From the NCBI GenBank assembly GCA_934281605.1, contig CAKQXD010000012.1:1-64000 (forward strand): DNA of 64,000 bases, written 5' to 3'. Under the pieces are notes generated by a model that was not told the DNA's origin, ran no database searches, and saw nothing but the letters and a program-made list of their open reading frames with translations. Numbering within the stretch: the stretch's first letter is position 1; each line of letters opens with the position of its first letter. Shown in pieces: positions 43,193-50,882 of the stretch. Position numbers and translations under genes: made by a program. The stretch is from an uncultured Clostridia bacterium (GTDB taxonomy: Bacteria > Bacillota > Clostridia > Peptostreptococcales > Anaerovoracaceae).

Positions 43193-45199
43193 TTACTTTT
43201 TATAAAGATAGATCTTGCTCCCTTTCTTCACACTTGTTCCCGCTTCCGGATACTGCTTCGCCACCACAAAGTCATCTGAGCTGTCAGACTTATCCATATC
43301 GTAGGACAGACCCTGCCCGCTCAGAACGCCGATAGCGTCCTCTGCACTCTTTCCAGTCACATCCGGTACCTTGACCTTCTCCGATGCCGTCTTCGTTTCC
43401 GTTTCCTTATCCGGCGATATATTGAGATACCGAAGCGTATCGGAAAGGATCTGCTTGACGCCGGGTCCTGCAACAACGCTACCGAAATGTACGCCCTTCG
43501 GGTTGTCAACGATGAGCAGCACCGCCACCTGCGGATCATCCATCGGCGCCATAGCGATCGCGGAGGAATAAGTCTGATCCGAATATCCGCCAGCTTTCGG
43601 CTTGTTAGCCGTACCGGTTTTACCGCCTACTTTATAGCCGTCCACTTTAAAGGATCCGCCTCCGCCGTTGTCTACGACGTACTGCATGATGTCCCGCATC
43701 TCTCCCGCCGTCTCTTCCGAAACCGTCTGACGCACGACTTCCGTATCGAAGGTCTTGACCGTTTTACCGCTGGAATCCTTCAGCTCCTTGACCAGACGCG
43801 GCTTCATCATCTTGCCGTCATTTCCAAAAGAAGAGATCGCCGTGATCAGCTGGATCGGCGTTACCGCAATACCCTGACCGAATCCGACCGTAGCCAGACC
43901 GACTGGACCGGCGTCTTCCTTAGACTGCAGGATCGCCGTCGTTTCACCCGGGAAATCAATCCCCGTCGTTCCTGTTATCCCGAAAGTTCCCAGATGGTCA
44001 TAAAACTTGTCGATGCCGACTTTCGTTGCCAGCTGGACGAAAACCGGGTTGCAGGAATTGCTCACCGCTTCCGTCAAAGTCTGATGGCCATGAGGATTGC
44101 TCCTGCTCCAGCAGTGGATCGTCTGATCCGCCACCTGAATAGAACCGGTACAGTTATATGTGCTCTTCGGAGTCGCCACATCTTCTTCCAGAGCGATAGC
44201 TGTAGTCAGAAGCTTAAAGGTGGAACCCGGTTCATACACGTCCGAAATCAATGAGTTTCTCCACATTTTATTCCAGTACGTCACCTTTTCAGATTCCGAC
44301 ATTTTTTCCAGTTTAGCTTTTTCTGTACTGCTGTCCGGCACCTTCGGATTGTTTAAGTCAAAATCCGGCGTCTGCGCCATCGCCAGGATATCGCCCGTCT
44401 TCGGATCCATCACGATGGCCATGACGCGGTCCGCACCGGTGGATTCCATAACCTGATCCAGCGCCTTTTCCGTATAGTGCTGGATGACCTGATCGATGGT
44501 AGTCACCAGACTGTATCCATCTTCCGCCTTATAGTATTTTTCCTTACCGTAGGAAAGTCTGTTCCCGCTGGTATCCGTATAATTGATCCATCTGCCGGAC
44601 ACGCCGCTCAGATACGTATTGTACTGCAGCTCCAGCCCCGAACGCCCCGCATTATCGTCGGTCACCGTTCCCAGCGTCTGGGATGCAAAAGCTCCCAGCG
44701 GATATTCCCGCTTCGTATCTTCCGCAATTTCCACGCCTGGAAGTTTTTCTTTCCGGATCTTGTCTGCTACCGTTTTGGAAACGCCTTTCTTGATCTTGAT
44801 GATGCTCTGCTCCTTCGTCACCATCTTCTTGACTTCATCGTAATCCATATCCAGCGATTCCGACAGAGTTTTAGACACTTTCTCAATTTTTTTCTGTGCC
44901 TCAGCTTCCCGCTTGGACGCATCCTTCTCTTCTGTTTTTTTCACATCTGTCGGGCGCACCCATATCGTGTAGCAGGTCACGCTGACAGCCAGTTCATTGC
45001 CGTTTCTGTCGTAAATCGTTCCCCTTTCCGCTTCGATCGGAGTATCTCTGGTCTGCTGCTCCACTGCCCGCTCAGAATACGTATCCCCCTTCACGATCTG
45101 GATCCAGCCAAGACGGATCACCAGCAGCAGCAGACAGGCGAATACGATGCCCAGTATCAAAATCAGATTTCTTTTGCTGTTATTTGATGTCGGTGTCAT
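43193..45199 (-). CDS. spoVD: Class B penicillin-binding protein with one PASTA domain (SpoVD/FtsI type)
   Basis: A 668-residue transpeptidase. One transmembrane helix (about 12-30) is followed by the dimerisation domain (ERGTIYDRNGNELAV). The transpeptidase has nucleophile motif STFKLL, SNSCN and KTGTA. One C-terminal PASTA domain starts at about 610 (KVPDVTGKSAEDAIGVL). The single PASTA favours SpoVD over the two-PASTA PBP2B. As the only class B PBP in the cluster it may also serve division. A terminator-like hairpin precedes it (45211-45252). Confidence 0.88.
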   Translation of the reverse strand: MTPTSNNSKRNLILILGIVFACLLLLVIRLGWIQIVKGDTYSERAVEQQTRDTPIEAERGTIYDRNGNELAVSVTCYTIWVRPTDVKKTEEKDASKREAEAQKKIEKVSKTLSESLDMDYDEVKKMVTKEQSIIKIKKGVSKTVADKIRKEKLPGVEIAEDTKREYPLGAFASQTLGTVTDDNAGRSGLELQYNTYLSGVSGRWINYTDTSGNRLSYGKEKYYKAEDGYSLVTTIDQVIQHYTEKALDQVMESTGADRVMAIVMDPKTGDILAMAQTPDFDLNNPKVPDSSTEKAKLEKMSESEKVTYWNKMWRNSLISDVYEPGSTFKLLTTAIALEEDVATPKSTYNCTGSIQVADQTIHCWSRSNPHGHQTLTEAVSNSCNPVFVQLATKVGIDKFYDHLGTFGITGTTGIDFPGETTAILQSKEDAGPVGLATVGFGQGIAVTPIQLITAISSFGNDGKMMKPRLVKELKDSSGKTVKTFDTEVVRQTVSEETAGEMRDIMQYVVDNGGGGSFKVDGYKVGGKTGTANKPKAGGYSDQTYSSAIAMAPMDDPQVAVLLIVDNPKGVHFGSVVAGPGVKQILSDTLRYLNISPDKETETKTASEKVKVPDVTGKSAEDAIGVLSGQGLSYDMDKSDSSDDFVVAKQYPEAGTSVKKGSKIYLYKK

Positions 45200-45210
45200 G
45201 TTGCTCCCTT

Positions 45211-45252
45211 AAAAACACCCCGGACATATGCACATTGTTTAATTGTCCGGGG
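45211..45252 (-). terminator. Terminator-like hairpin between ftsL and spoVD
   Basis: CCCCGGACA and its perfect complement flank a 17-base loop and are followed on the reverse strand by TGTTTTT. It lies inside the dcw transcription unit only a dozen bases before the spoVD start, so it would reduce or condition transcription of all downstream genes. Confidence 0.7.
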
Positions 45253-45302
45253 ATTACATTACATTATTATCATCTGCTAAAACTTATTATATTTTTTCTG
45301 TC

Positions 45303-45761
45303 TTAATTATATGCCTTCTCCTTGAGAACGTCGCTGAAACCTTTTTCCGGTACATCATCCATGGTGATATACACCTTGCTGCCCGTTTCCGGATAAGCCA
45401 TACCCAACTCGCTGGTCGCCTTGTTTTCCACGTAATTGATATTATTGGTGGTATACATCTGAGCCTGCAGGTTCTCGATCTCACCCATCAGCGTATTGTT
45501 CTCCTTGATCATAGAGTTGATATCATACCGGATATTGGCTGCATACGCCGTCACGATGATCAGCATGATCATGATGACACCGGCTGCTACCACTGCAGAA
45601 AACGCCATTTTCTTTCCGCTGCCCAGCAGGAACGGCACCTTGACCGTCTTTCTCTGACGTGGTCTTTTCTGCGCGGGCTTTGGCTCCGGCTTCGGTTTCA
45701 TATCAAATCCGTATTTCTGATAATTTTTCTGATATTCATACCATCTTTCAGGTTCCATCAT
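45303..45761 (-). CDS. ftsL: FtsL-like cell division protein
   Basis: A 152-residue bitopic protein. The cytoplasmic start is Pro/Lys rich (MKPKPEPKPAQKRPRQRK). A transmembrane helix lies at about 53-74 and a coiled coil at about 80-105. The overall layout and the position between rsmH and spoVD identify it as FtsL. Sequence conservation in this family is low, so position carries much of the evidence. The start is seven bases beyond the rsmH stop. Confidence 0.82.
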   Translation of the reverse strand: MMEPERWYEYQKNYQKYGFDMKPKPEPKPAQKRPRQRKTVKVPFLLGSGKKMAFSAVVAAGVIMIMLIIVTAYAANIRYDINSMIKENNTLMGEIENLQAQMYTTNNINYVENKATSELGMAYPETGSKVYITMDDVPEKGFSDVLKEKAYN

Positions 45762-45768
45762 TGTCTTC

Positions 45769-46710
45769 TTACCTCTTCTTTTCTATAATCCGCAGTTTGG
45801 CACTCCGCGCCCGCGGATTCTCTGCCAGTTCCTCTTCTCCTGAAATGATCGGTTTCCCCGTCACCTTCACCACATCGCTTACTTTGCCGCATACGCATAC
45901 CGGAAATTCTTTCGGGCAGGTACACGGGTTCAGCCTTCGCTGAAATGCCTCTTTCACGATCCTGTCTTCCAGCGAGTGAAAGGTGATGATGCAAAGTCTG
46001 CCGCCGGGGTTCAGCACATCGCAAAAACGATCGATGGCATGTTCCAGCTGTTCCAGTTCACTGTTGACTTCGATCCGGATCGCCTGAAACGTCCGCTTGG
46101 CCGGATGCGGTCCTTCCCGTCTTGCAGAAGCCGGGATTGCAGCCTTGATAATGTCAACCAGCTGACCGGTCGTCGTAATATCTCCTTCTTCTTTCCGATG
46201 CTTCACAATAAAATCGCTGATCCGGGAAGCCCATCGCTCCTCGCCGTATTTCCGAATGATCTCCGTCAATTTTTTCTTATCGTACCCGTTTACCACGTCA
46301 TACGCAGAAAAAGAATCGTCCTGATTCATTCGCATATCCAGCGGTGCGTCCTGCATATAGGAAAAACCTCTTTCGCCGTTATCCAGCTGATAGGACGATA
46401 CGCCAATGTCCAGCAGAGCCCCGTCGATCCCGTCGATCCGGAGCTTGTCCAGAACCGCTTCGATCTGATCATACGTATTCTGCACCAGAAATTTTTGACA
46501 AGCAAGAGACTCCAGCCGCCCGCTGGCCGCTGCAATCGCTTCTTTATCCCGATCGATGCCGATCAGAATGCCCTTTTCACTGAGCCTGCTTCCGATCCCG
46601 AAAGCATGTCCGGCTCCTCCCAGGGTTCCATCTACGTAAATGCCGTCCGGTTTGATGGCAAGCCCATCCAGACATTCTTCGTAGAGAACCGGTACATGTT
46701 TAAAATCCAT
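45769..46710 (-). CDS. rsmH: 16S rRNA (cytosine-1402 N4)-methyltransferase RsmH
   Basis: A 313-residue SAM enzyme. HVPVLYEECLDGL, DGTLGGAGHAFGI, GALLDIGVSSYQLD and LCIITFHSLEDRIVK are diagnostic. The start MDFKHVPV overlaps the end of mraZ by 11 bases and is preceded by GAGGGG. CTCPKEFPVCVCG near residue 270 is usual for the family. Confidence 0.96.
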   Translation of the reverse strand: MDFKHVPVLYEECLDGLAIKPDGIYVDGTLGGAGHAFGIGSRLSEKGILIGIDRDKEAIAAASGRLESLACQKFLVQNTYDQIEAVLDKLRIDGIDGALLDIGVSSYQLDNGERGFSYMQDAPLDMRMNQDDSFSAYDVVNGYDKKKLTEIIRKYGEERWASRISDFIVKHRKEEGDITTTGQLVDIIKAAIPASARREGPHPAKRTFQAIRIEVNSELEQLEHAIDRFCDVLNPGGRLCIITFHSLEDRIVKEAFQRRLNPCTCPKEFPVCVCGKVSDVVKVTGKPIISGEEELAENPRARSAKLRIIEKKR

Positions 46711-47143
46711 ACTGTTCCATCCCCTCTGCAATCTCACTGGCATTCATCAGTTCTCCGGTATCTTCATCCAGCTCCTCGCTCCAGTTTTCCTTGCTCCAGA
46801 TCTCAATGGTCCGGTTGCTTCCGATGGTCACGAGTTCCTTGTCGATCCCGGCGTAGTCCGCCAGATCCTGCGGAATTTTCAGTCTTCCCTGCTTGTCCAC
46901 ATCGCATTCTGCGGCGGATGAAAGGAAGTGACGTTTCAAACGTCTCGCCTGCGGGTTGGAATCCGGCAGCAGCTCCAGTTTCTCGTTGACGAATTTCTCC
47001 CACTGTTCAAACGGATATACCGTCAGACACTTGTCCAGAGCCTTCGCAACGATACACCTGCTGCCCAGTTCGAGTCTGAATTTTGCAGGCACGATGACTC
47101 TTGATTTTACATCTATTGAGTTGTAATATTTGCCTACAAACAT
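46700..47143 (-). CDS. mraZ: Transcriptional regulator MraZ
   Basis: A 147-residue protein with two AbrB-like DNA-binding repeats (YYNSIDVKSRVIVPAKFRLEL and SAAECDVDKQGRLKIPQDLADYAG). MraZ assembles into rings and represses its own promoter in other bacteria. It is the first gene of the dcw cluster. The start MFVGKYY follows GGAGGGAG; repeated motifs lie in the promoter (47153-47187). Confidence 0.96.
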   Translation of the reverse strand: MFVGKYYNSIDVKSRVIVPAKFRLELGSRCIVAKALDKCLTVYPFEQWEKFVNEKLELLPDSNPQARRLKRHFLSSAAECDVDKQGRLKIPQDLADYAGIDKELVTIGSNRTIEIWSKENWSEELDEDTGELMNASEIAEGMEQYGF

Positions 47144-47152
47144 AGACTCTCC

Positions 47153-47187
47153 CTCCATTTTGGTTTTACTCCATTTTAAACCACATC
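47153..47187 (-). promoter_or_regulatory. Candidate MraZ-binding repeats at the mraZ promoter
   Basis: On the reverse strand AAAATGGAG occurs twice, 16 bases apart (47153-47161 and 47169-47177), with a related ATGTGG just upstream. MraZ is known to bind short tandem repeats with a TGG core in its own promoter; assigning these repeats to MraZ is an inference. Confidence 0.5.
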
Positions 47188-47201
47188 AAACCCTTTTTCA
47201 A
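47173..47201 (-). promoter_or_regulatory. Promoter of the dcw cluster
   Basis: The reverse strand reads TTGAAA, 17 bases, TAAAAT, about 25-30 bases before the mraZ start. The -10 overlaps the AAAATGGAG repeat. Confidence 0.75.
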
Positions 47202-47282
47202 CACATTCACTCCCCACCGTGACCTTTTTGCTCCAAAAAAGATTTTTTCACGGTTTCAGGAGGGGCTGCAAAGTCCACCATG

Positions 47283-47301
47283 CACAATATCTAGTATTGT
47301 G
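47283..47301. repeat. Inverted repeat between the ATPase terminator and the mraZ promoter
   Basis: CACAATA and TATTGTG flank a five-base centre. A second, looser inverted pair (GCCAAA/TTTGGC) lies at about 47315-47345. Neither is followed by a T-run. An operator is possible; nothing else is visible in this gap. Confidence 0.4.
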
Positions 47302-47364
47302 AGGCGTTATATTTGCCAAAATATTGATTTTTGACGCAATTTGGCTTCCGGGGAGCAAAAAGCA

Positions 47365-47392
47365 CAAAAAAATCGCTCTTACGAGCGATTTT
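47365..47392 (-). terminator. Terminator of the AAA ATPase gene
   Basis: AAAATCGCTC and its perfect complement around a four-base loop, followed on the reverse strand by TTT. Confidence 0.85.
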
Positions 47393-47418
47393 GAGGTGGC
47401 GGTGTGTCCATGCTTTTA

Positions 47419-48765
47419 CTAAGCAAAAAAAGTCTGCTCTTTCATAAATCGTTTTAACAGAAACAAACAGAAATACGGGAACGTATACAGCGGCTCACTG
47501 TGCCCGATATTGCCAGTCGTAAACTTAATCCCGTGGGAAATATCTTCGTATTGTTTTCCCGAAATCAGCTGATTTAAAGATTTTGATTTATTGGTATTCC
47601 CCTTTATTTCAACCGGTACAAGTTCGTTTCTGGAACGAATAAAGAAATCTTCCTCCAAGGTAGCATTCTCCTTCTTGTAATAGCACAGCTCATATCCCTG
47701 CTTTACAAGAGCTTCTGCGGCAAAATTCTCATAAAGCGCGCCTTTATATACCCCCAGATTTTTATTGGCACGGAGGTCTTCCTGCGCCTCATCATCCAGA
47801 GAAGCAACAAGGAGTCCAGTATCTGAAAAATACACCTTGAACTTGCTATCATCTGTATTGCCTCGAATCGGTAATTCCGGAAAACTCATGCAATGGCACA
47901 CATTTATAAGTCCTGCATCCTGAAGCCAGTCAATGCACCCCATATATTCTTTGGATCTTCCGCCTTTTGAAACCTTGTTGTACTGAAACTTTTTATTTTC
48001 CCGGGCTAACTGTGCCGGGATGGATCGATAGACGTTAATGATCTTCGCCTGATCCAGTCCCTCTGCATATTTTCTGACGTCGCTTTCATAGTCAACAAGG
48101 AGCTGGCGCTGGAGCTGCAAAGATCCCTGGAAGTTATTCTGCTGGATGTATCGTGAAACGATATTAGGCATGCCTCCCAGTACACAGAATTCCAGAAATA
48201 AACCGCTGTATATGCTGTACTCCAGCTCAGAAAAAAGCTCTCCCGAAAGCATATGTGCCAGAATGGAGTCCATTTGTTCTTCTCCATATCCTTTTGCCCA
48301 GAGAAATTCCTCAAAGTCCATGGAATACATCTTGTAGTCTTCTTTATATCCCACACTGATGCTGGCTATATGCTGGTACTGGATCCCCAGAAGTGATCCC
48401 GAACAGATCACATCGTACTGTCCGTCCTCTTTAAAAAATTTAAGGGAAGTCGCGATTTCTGGAAACGCCTGGATCTCATCAAAGAAAATCAGCGTATTTC
48501 CCGGAACCATCTCTTTTTCCGGATCAACTAAAGAAATAGATTTTATGATATTATCCGCTGCAAACCCATTGTCTATGATTGATTTATATTTCGGATCCGT
48601 AACAAAATTGATTTCCACCACATGATCGTAATGTTCTGCAGCAAATTTTCGTATCGTTTCCGTCTTGCCGACCTGCCGCGCACCCTGTATGATCAGCGGC
48701 AGCCGGTCCTCCTGCTCTTTCCATCTGCAAAGGAACTCATCGGCTTTTCGTCTTAAATATCCCAT
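47419..48765 (-). CDS. AAA_14/DUF4143 ATPase
   Basis: A 448-residue protein. The N-terminal AAA_14 domain has Walker A QGARQVGKTETIRKF and Walker B LIFFDEIQAFPEI. The middle is helical (about 190-290). The C-terminal DUF4143 region resembles a restriction-endonuclease-like fold, with KGALYENFAAEALVKQGYELCYY and a PVEIKGN segment. Such ATPases are very common and scattered in anaerobes and their function is unknown. The start MGYLRRK is chosen from GAGGAG spacing; a GTG three codons earlier is too close. It is monocistronic, with a promoter overlapping a set of three 32-bp-spaced repeats and a strong terminator. Confidence 0.85.
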   Translation of the reverse strand: MGYLRRKADEFLCRWKEQEDRLPLIIQGARQVGKTETIRKFAAEHYDHVVEINFVTDPKYKSIIDNGFAADNIIKSISLVDPEKEMVPGNTLIFFDEIQAFPEIATSLKFFKEDGQYDVICSGSLLGIQYQHIASISVGYKEDYKMYSMDFEEFLWAKGYGEEQMDSILAHMLSGELFSELEYSIYSGLFLEFCVLGGMPNIVSRYIQQNNFQGSLQLQRQLLVDYESDVRKYAEGLDQAKIINVYRSIPAQLARENKKFQYNKVSKGGRSKEYMGCIDWLQDAGLINVCHCMSFPELPIRGNTDDSKFKVYFSDTGLLVASLDDEAQEDLRANKNLGVYKGALYENFAAEALVKQGYELCYYKKENATLEEDFFIRSRNELVPVEIKGNTNKSKSLNQLISGKQYEDISHGIKFTTGNIGHSEPLYTFPYFCLFLLKRFMKEQTFFA

Positions 48766-48786
48766 GATTTTCACTCTCCTCGCTTT

Positions 48787-48815
48787 ATTCTAGCACGAGT
48801 CTTATCCATGCTCAA
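48787..48815 (-). promoter_or_regulatory. Promoter of the AAA_14 ATPase gene
   Basis: The reverse strand reads TTGAGC, 17 bases, TAGAAT, ending some 20 bases before the start codon. The third direct repeat ends at the -35 box. Confidence 0.65.
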
Positions 48816-48890
48816 CATTTTTATGAGGGTAAAATTCGGTATTTTTACATTTTTATGAGCGAAAATTAGCGTAAGGCTACATTTTTATGA
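48815..48890 (-). repeat. Three direct repeats with an exact 32-bp period upstream of the ATPase gene
   Basis: On the reverse strand TCATAAAAATGT occurs at 48815-48826, 48847-48858 and 48879-48890, identical each time and exactly 32 bases apart, about three DNA turns. The bases before two of the copies are also related (AATTTT...C.C). This is the pattern of a regulator binding one helix face. No protein can be named. Confidence 0.75.
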
Positions 48891-48934
48891 TTGCATACTT
48901 TTTCCAAAAGACGGCGGCCCTAGAATCTGCAACA

Positions 48935-48958
48935 TTTTCAAAATCTTCGTTTTGAAAA
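48935..48958 (-). other. A/T-rich hairpin downstream of sfsA (first)
   Basis: TTTTCAAAA and TTTTGAAAA arms enclose TCTTCG. It shares the 15-base CAAAATCTTCGTTTT with the hairpin at 49011-49034, 71 bases away. Confidence 0.45.
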
Positions 48959-49010
48959 ATTTACTATGTAAATCGAGAAACTGCAAAAGCTCCGCACGCA
49001 GGATTTTTGC

Positions 49011-49034
49011 AAAATCTTCGTTTTATAAGATTTT
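49011..49034 (-). terminator. Probable terminator of the acl-acl-sfsA operon
   Basis: AAAATCTT and AAGATTTT pair around an eight-base loop just after the sfsA stop. The stem is A/T-rich and the downstream T-run is short, so it may be weak; the similar hairpin at 48935-48958 may back it up. Confidence 0.5.
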
Positions 49035-49039
49035 CATAA

Positions 49040-49771
49040 TCATCCCAGCACCACCTCCACCGGCTTATCCAGCTCCAGCAGGTCCGGCTCCACCAGGCAG
49101 TCATAGGCCAGCACTTCCACGCCGGCGGTCTGTGCTCTCTGCAAAGCCTCCCCGAAGGCTGGGTGGGTCTGCCAGTTAGGCTCCATGCGGTACACGCCTT
49201 TCATCTGGATCACGAAGAGGATCCCGGCAGCGTAGCCTTCCTGCCGCGCCCGGATCAGCTCTTCCACATGCTTGACGCCTCGCTGGGTCGGCGCATCCGG
49301 AAAGCGGGCAACACCGTATTCTTCCAGCGTAACTCCCTTGACCTCCAGCAGAAGCTCCCGTCCGGCGAGGTCTTTGCAGTAAAAATCGATGCGTGACTCT
49401 CCGTAGGTATATTCTCCGCGGATCTCCGCCAGCTCATCCATCCCGGGGACTTTCAGGTGCCCGTTCTGCAAAGCCTCCGCCGTCACTTTATTGGGCGCCT
49501 GAGAATCCATATTGATCAGGACGTTGTTCTCTCTGCCATCCGCATCCTGCACCACCTTTTCTACCGCGATCAGAGAATAGCGGAGCTTGCGGCTTCCCAT
49601 GCGACCTGCAAAATCCTCTATGTACACAGCTGCGCCGGGCAGCAAAAGCTCCCGGCACCTTCCTGTGTTTTTTACATGTGCCTTTACGATCTCTCCCTCC
49701 AGCTCCACATGAGCGATGAAGCGGTTGGGTCTTTCGCAAAACACAGCTTTTCGGATATTCTGATACTTCAT
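49040..49771 (-). CDS. sfsA: SfsA family DNA/RNA nuclease
   Basis: A 243-residue protein of the sugar fermentation stimulation family. The N-terminal OB-like part has RPNRFIAHVELEGEIVKAHVKNTGRCRELLLPG. The C-terminal nuclease-like part has SRIDFYCKDLAGRELLLEVKGVTL, with acidic residues and the Lys of a PD-(D/E)xK site, and FPDAPTQRGVKHVEEL. Its name comes from an old E. coli phenotype; nuclease activity is the current view. It starts 15 bases after the second acl gene. Confidence 0.92.
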   Translation of the reverse strand: MKYQNIRKAVFCERPNRFIAHVELEGEIVKAHVKNTGRCRELLLPGAAVYIEDFAGRMGSRKLRYSLIAVEKVVQDADGRENNVLINMDSQAPNKVTAEALQNGHLKVPGMDELAEIRGEYTYGESRIDFYCKDLAGRELLLEVKGVTLEEYGVARFPDAPTQRGVKHVEELIRARQEGYAAGILFVIQMKGVYRMEPNWQTHPAFGEALQRAQTAGVEVLAYDCLVEPDLLELDKPVEVVLG

Positions 49772-49786
49772 ATAATCTGCTCGCCT

Positions 49787-50239
49787 CTATTTTTCCGGGT
49801 GTACGACGTCGTTAAAATCATCTCTCTGCGGCCCTCTCTGATTCTTTCTGGAAATAAACAGGCTTCCCGTTGCCTCTCCGCACAGGATCGGAGGCACACA
49901 GGCCGTCGCCGCCGTCTGCGCTGCACCAGTCGCATCTTCATCTGTCCGATCCAGCATGGTAGCCACTTTCCATGCCTCAAAGCGGCAGGTGTAGGACTGA
50001 TTTCCCACCTTTTCGATCCAGCCGTGATATTCCATGAAGTCACCAACGTATACCGGCGCGGTGAACTTCATGGTCTTGTATCCCAGAAACAGGCCGATAT
50101 CTCCGTCTGCCAGAACCATCAGTTCCGTCGCAACATCGCCCCACAGATCCGCCGATCTTGCACCATTTACCAGCCCGTCGATATAGTGTCCGTCTTTCGC
50201 GCTCATCATAACATGATGTACAACTTTGCTTCCTATCAT
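49787..50239 (-). CDS. acl: Beta-alanyl-CoA ammonia-lyase (second copy)
   Basis: A 150-residue hot-dog fold protein closely resembling the C. propionicum beta-alanyl-CoA:ammonia-lyases (Acl1/Acl2, about 145 residues). Shared stretches are KVVHHVMMSAKDGHYIDGL, WGDVATELMV and APVYVGDFMEYHGWIEKVG. The reaction is beta-alanyl-CoA to acryloyl-CoA plus ammonia, in beta-alanine or related amino-acid fermentation. 3-Aminobutyryl-CoA deaminase (lysine pathway) is a related alternative. AGGAGG precedes the start, 15 bases from its paralogue. No CoA-transferase for beta-alanine is adjacent. Confidence 0.87.
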   Translation of the reverse strand: MIGSKVVHHVMMSAKDGHYIDGLVNGARSADLWGDVATELMVLADGDIGLFLGYKTMKFTAPVYVGDFMEYHGWIEKVGNQSYTCRFEAWKVATMLDRTDEDATGAAQTAATACVPPILCGEATGSLFISRKNQRGPQRDDFNDVVHPEK

Positions 50240-50254
50240 CTTGTCTTCCTCCTG

Positions 50255-50701
50255 TTACTTTACGTGTTTCCGTTCAAATGCCGGATCGGTGTTCCCTCTC
50301 TGATTCTTTTCTGCGATGTACAGATTTCCTCTGGCTTTACCGCACAGGATCGGAGGAGTACACGCTGCAGCCGCCGTCGGTTCCGTGCCGAGCGCCTCGT
50401 CTCCTGTCCGCTCCAGCATCGTAGCGACCTTCCATGCTTCAAATCTGCACTGATAGGACTGCCGTCCCACCTTTTCGATCCAGCCGTGATATTCCATGAA
50501 GTCACCAACGTATACCGGCGCAGTAAATTCAATATCTTCGTATCCCAGGAACAGGCTGATGTCACCGTCCACACGCACCATCAGTTCCGTGCCGACATCG
50601 CCCCAGAAGTGTAAGATCCTTGCGCCATTTACGAGTCCGCCAACAAAATGAGCATCTTTTTCGCTCATCATGGCGTGGAGTACTACCTTTTCTCCTACCA
50701 T
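50255..50701 (-). CDS. acl: Beta-alanyl-CoA ammonia-lyase (first copy)
   Basis: A 148-residue paralogue of the next gene. It has the same core: KVVLHAMMSEKDAHFVGGLV, WGDVGTELMVRVDGDISLF, APVYVGDFMEYHGWIEKVG, and CTPPILCGKARGNLYIAEKNQRG. The two genes share a 57-base identical stretch (50465-50521 and 50003-50059), pointing to recent duplication or gene conversion. It is first in a three-gene operon with a near-consensus promoter. The C. propionicum arrangement of two acl genes is the closest known parallel. Confidence 0.87.
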   Translation of the reverse strand: MVGEKVVLHAMMSEKDAHFVGGLVNGARILHFWGDVGTELMVRVDGDISLFLGYEDIEFTAPVYVGDFMEYHGWIEKVGRQSYQCRFEAWKVATMLERTGDEALGTEPTAAAACTPPILCGKARGNLYIAEKNQRGNTDPAFERKHVK

Positions 50702-50755
50702 TTTGATCCTCCTATTTTTCGTCGTAGAATGAACAACTTTTATCGTTGTCCCTCT

Positions 50756-50784
50756 AATCTAACCGATTCCCCTACCCGTGTCAA
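50756..50784 (-). promoter_or_regulatory. Promoter of the acl-acl-sfsA operon
   Basis: The reverse strand reads TTGACA, 17 bases, TAGATT. Just downstream (50731-50751) is a GAACAAC/GTTGTCC inverted repeat with one mismatch, which could be an operator. Confidence 0.8.
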
Positions 50785-50819
50785 CATGGATTTCTGCTGC
50801 ATTCCTGCAAAAACGATGA

Positions 50820-50850
50820 AACCCCCGGATCCCGCAAGATCTGGAGGTTT
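50820..50850 (-). terminator. Terminator after ychF
   Basis: AACC-CC-GATC and GATC-GG-GGTT arms around a six-base loop; the reverse-strand T-run (TCATCGTTTTTG) is interrupted. Confidence 0.6.
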
Positions 50851-50882
50851 TCTTTCTCATAAAGCAGCCTGAGCTGCGCTCT

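Noticed and set aside
48815..48890. Possible CRISPR array
   Set aside because: Repeats are only 12 bases with 20-base spacers, three copies, partly conserved spacers and no cas genes; they overlap a promoter.
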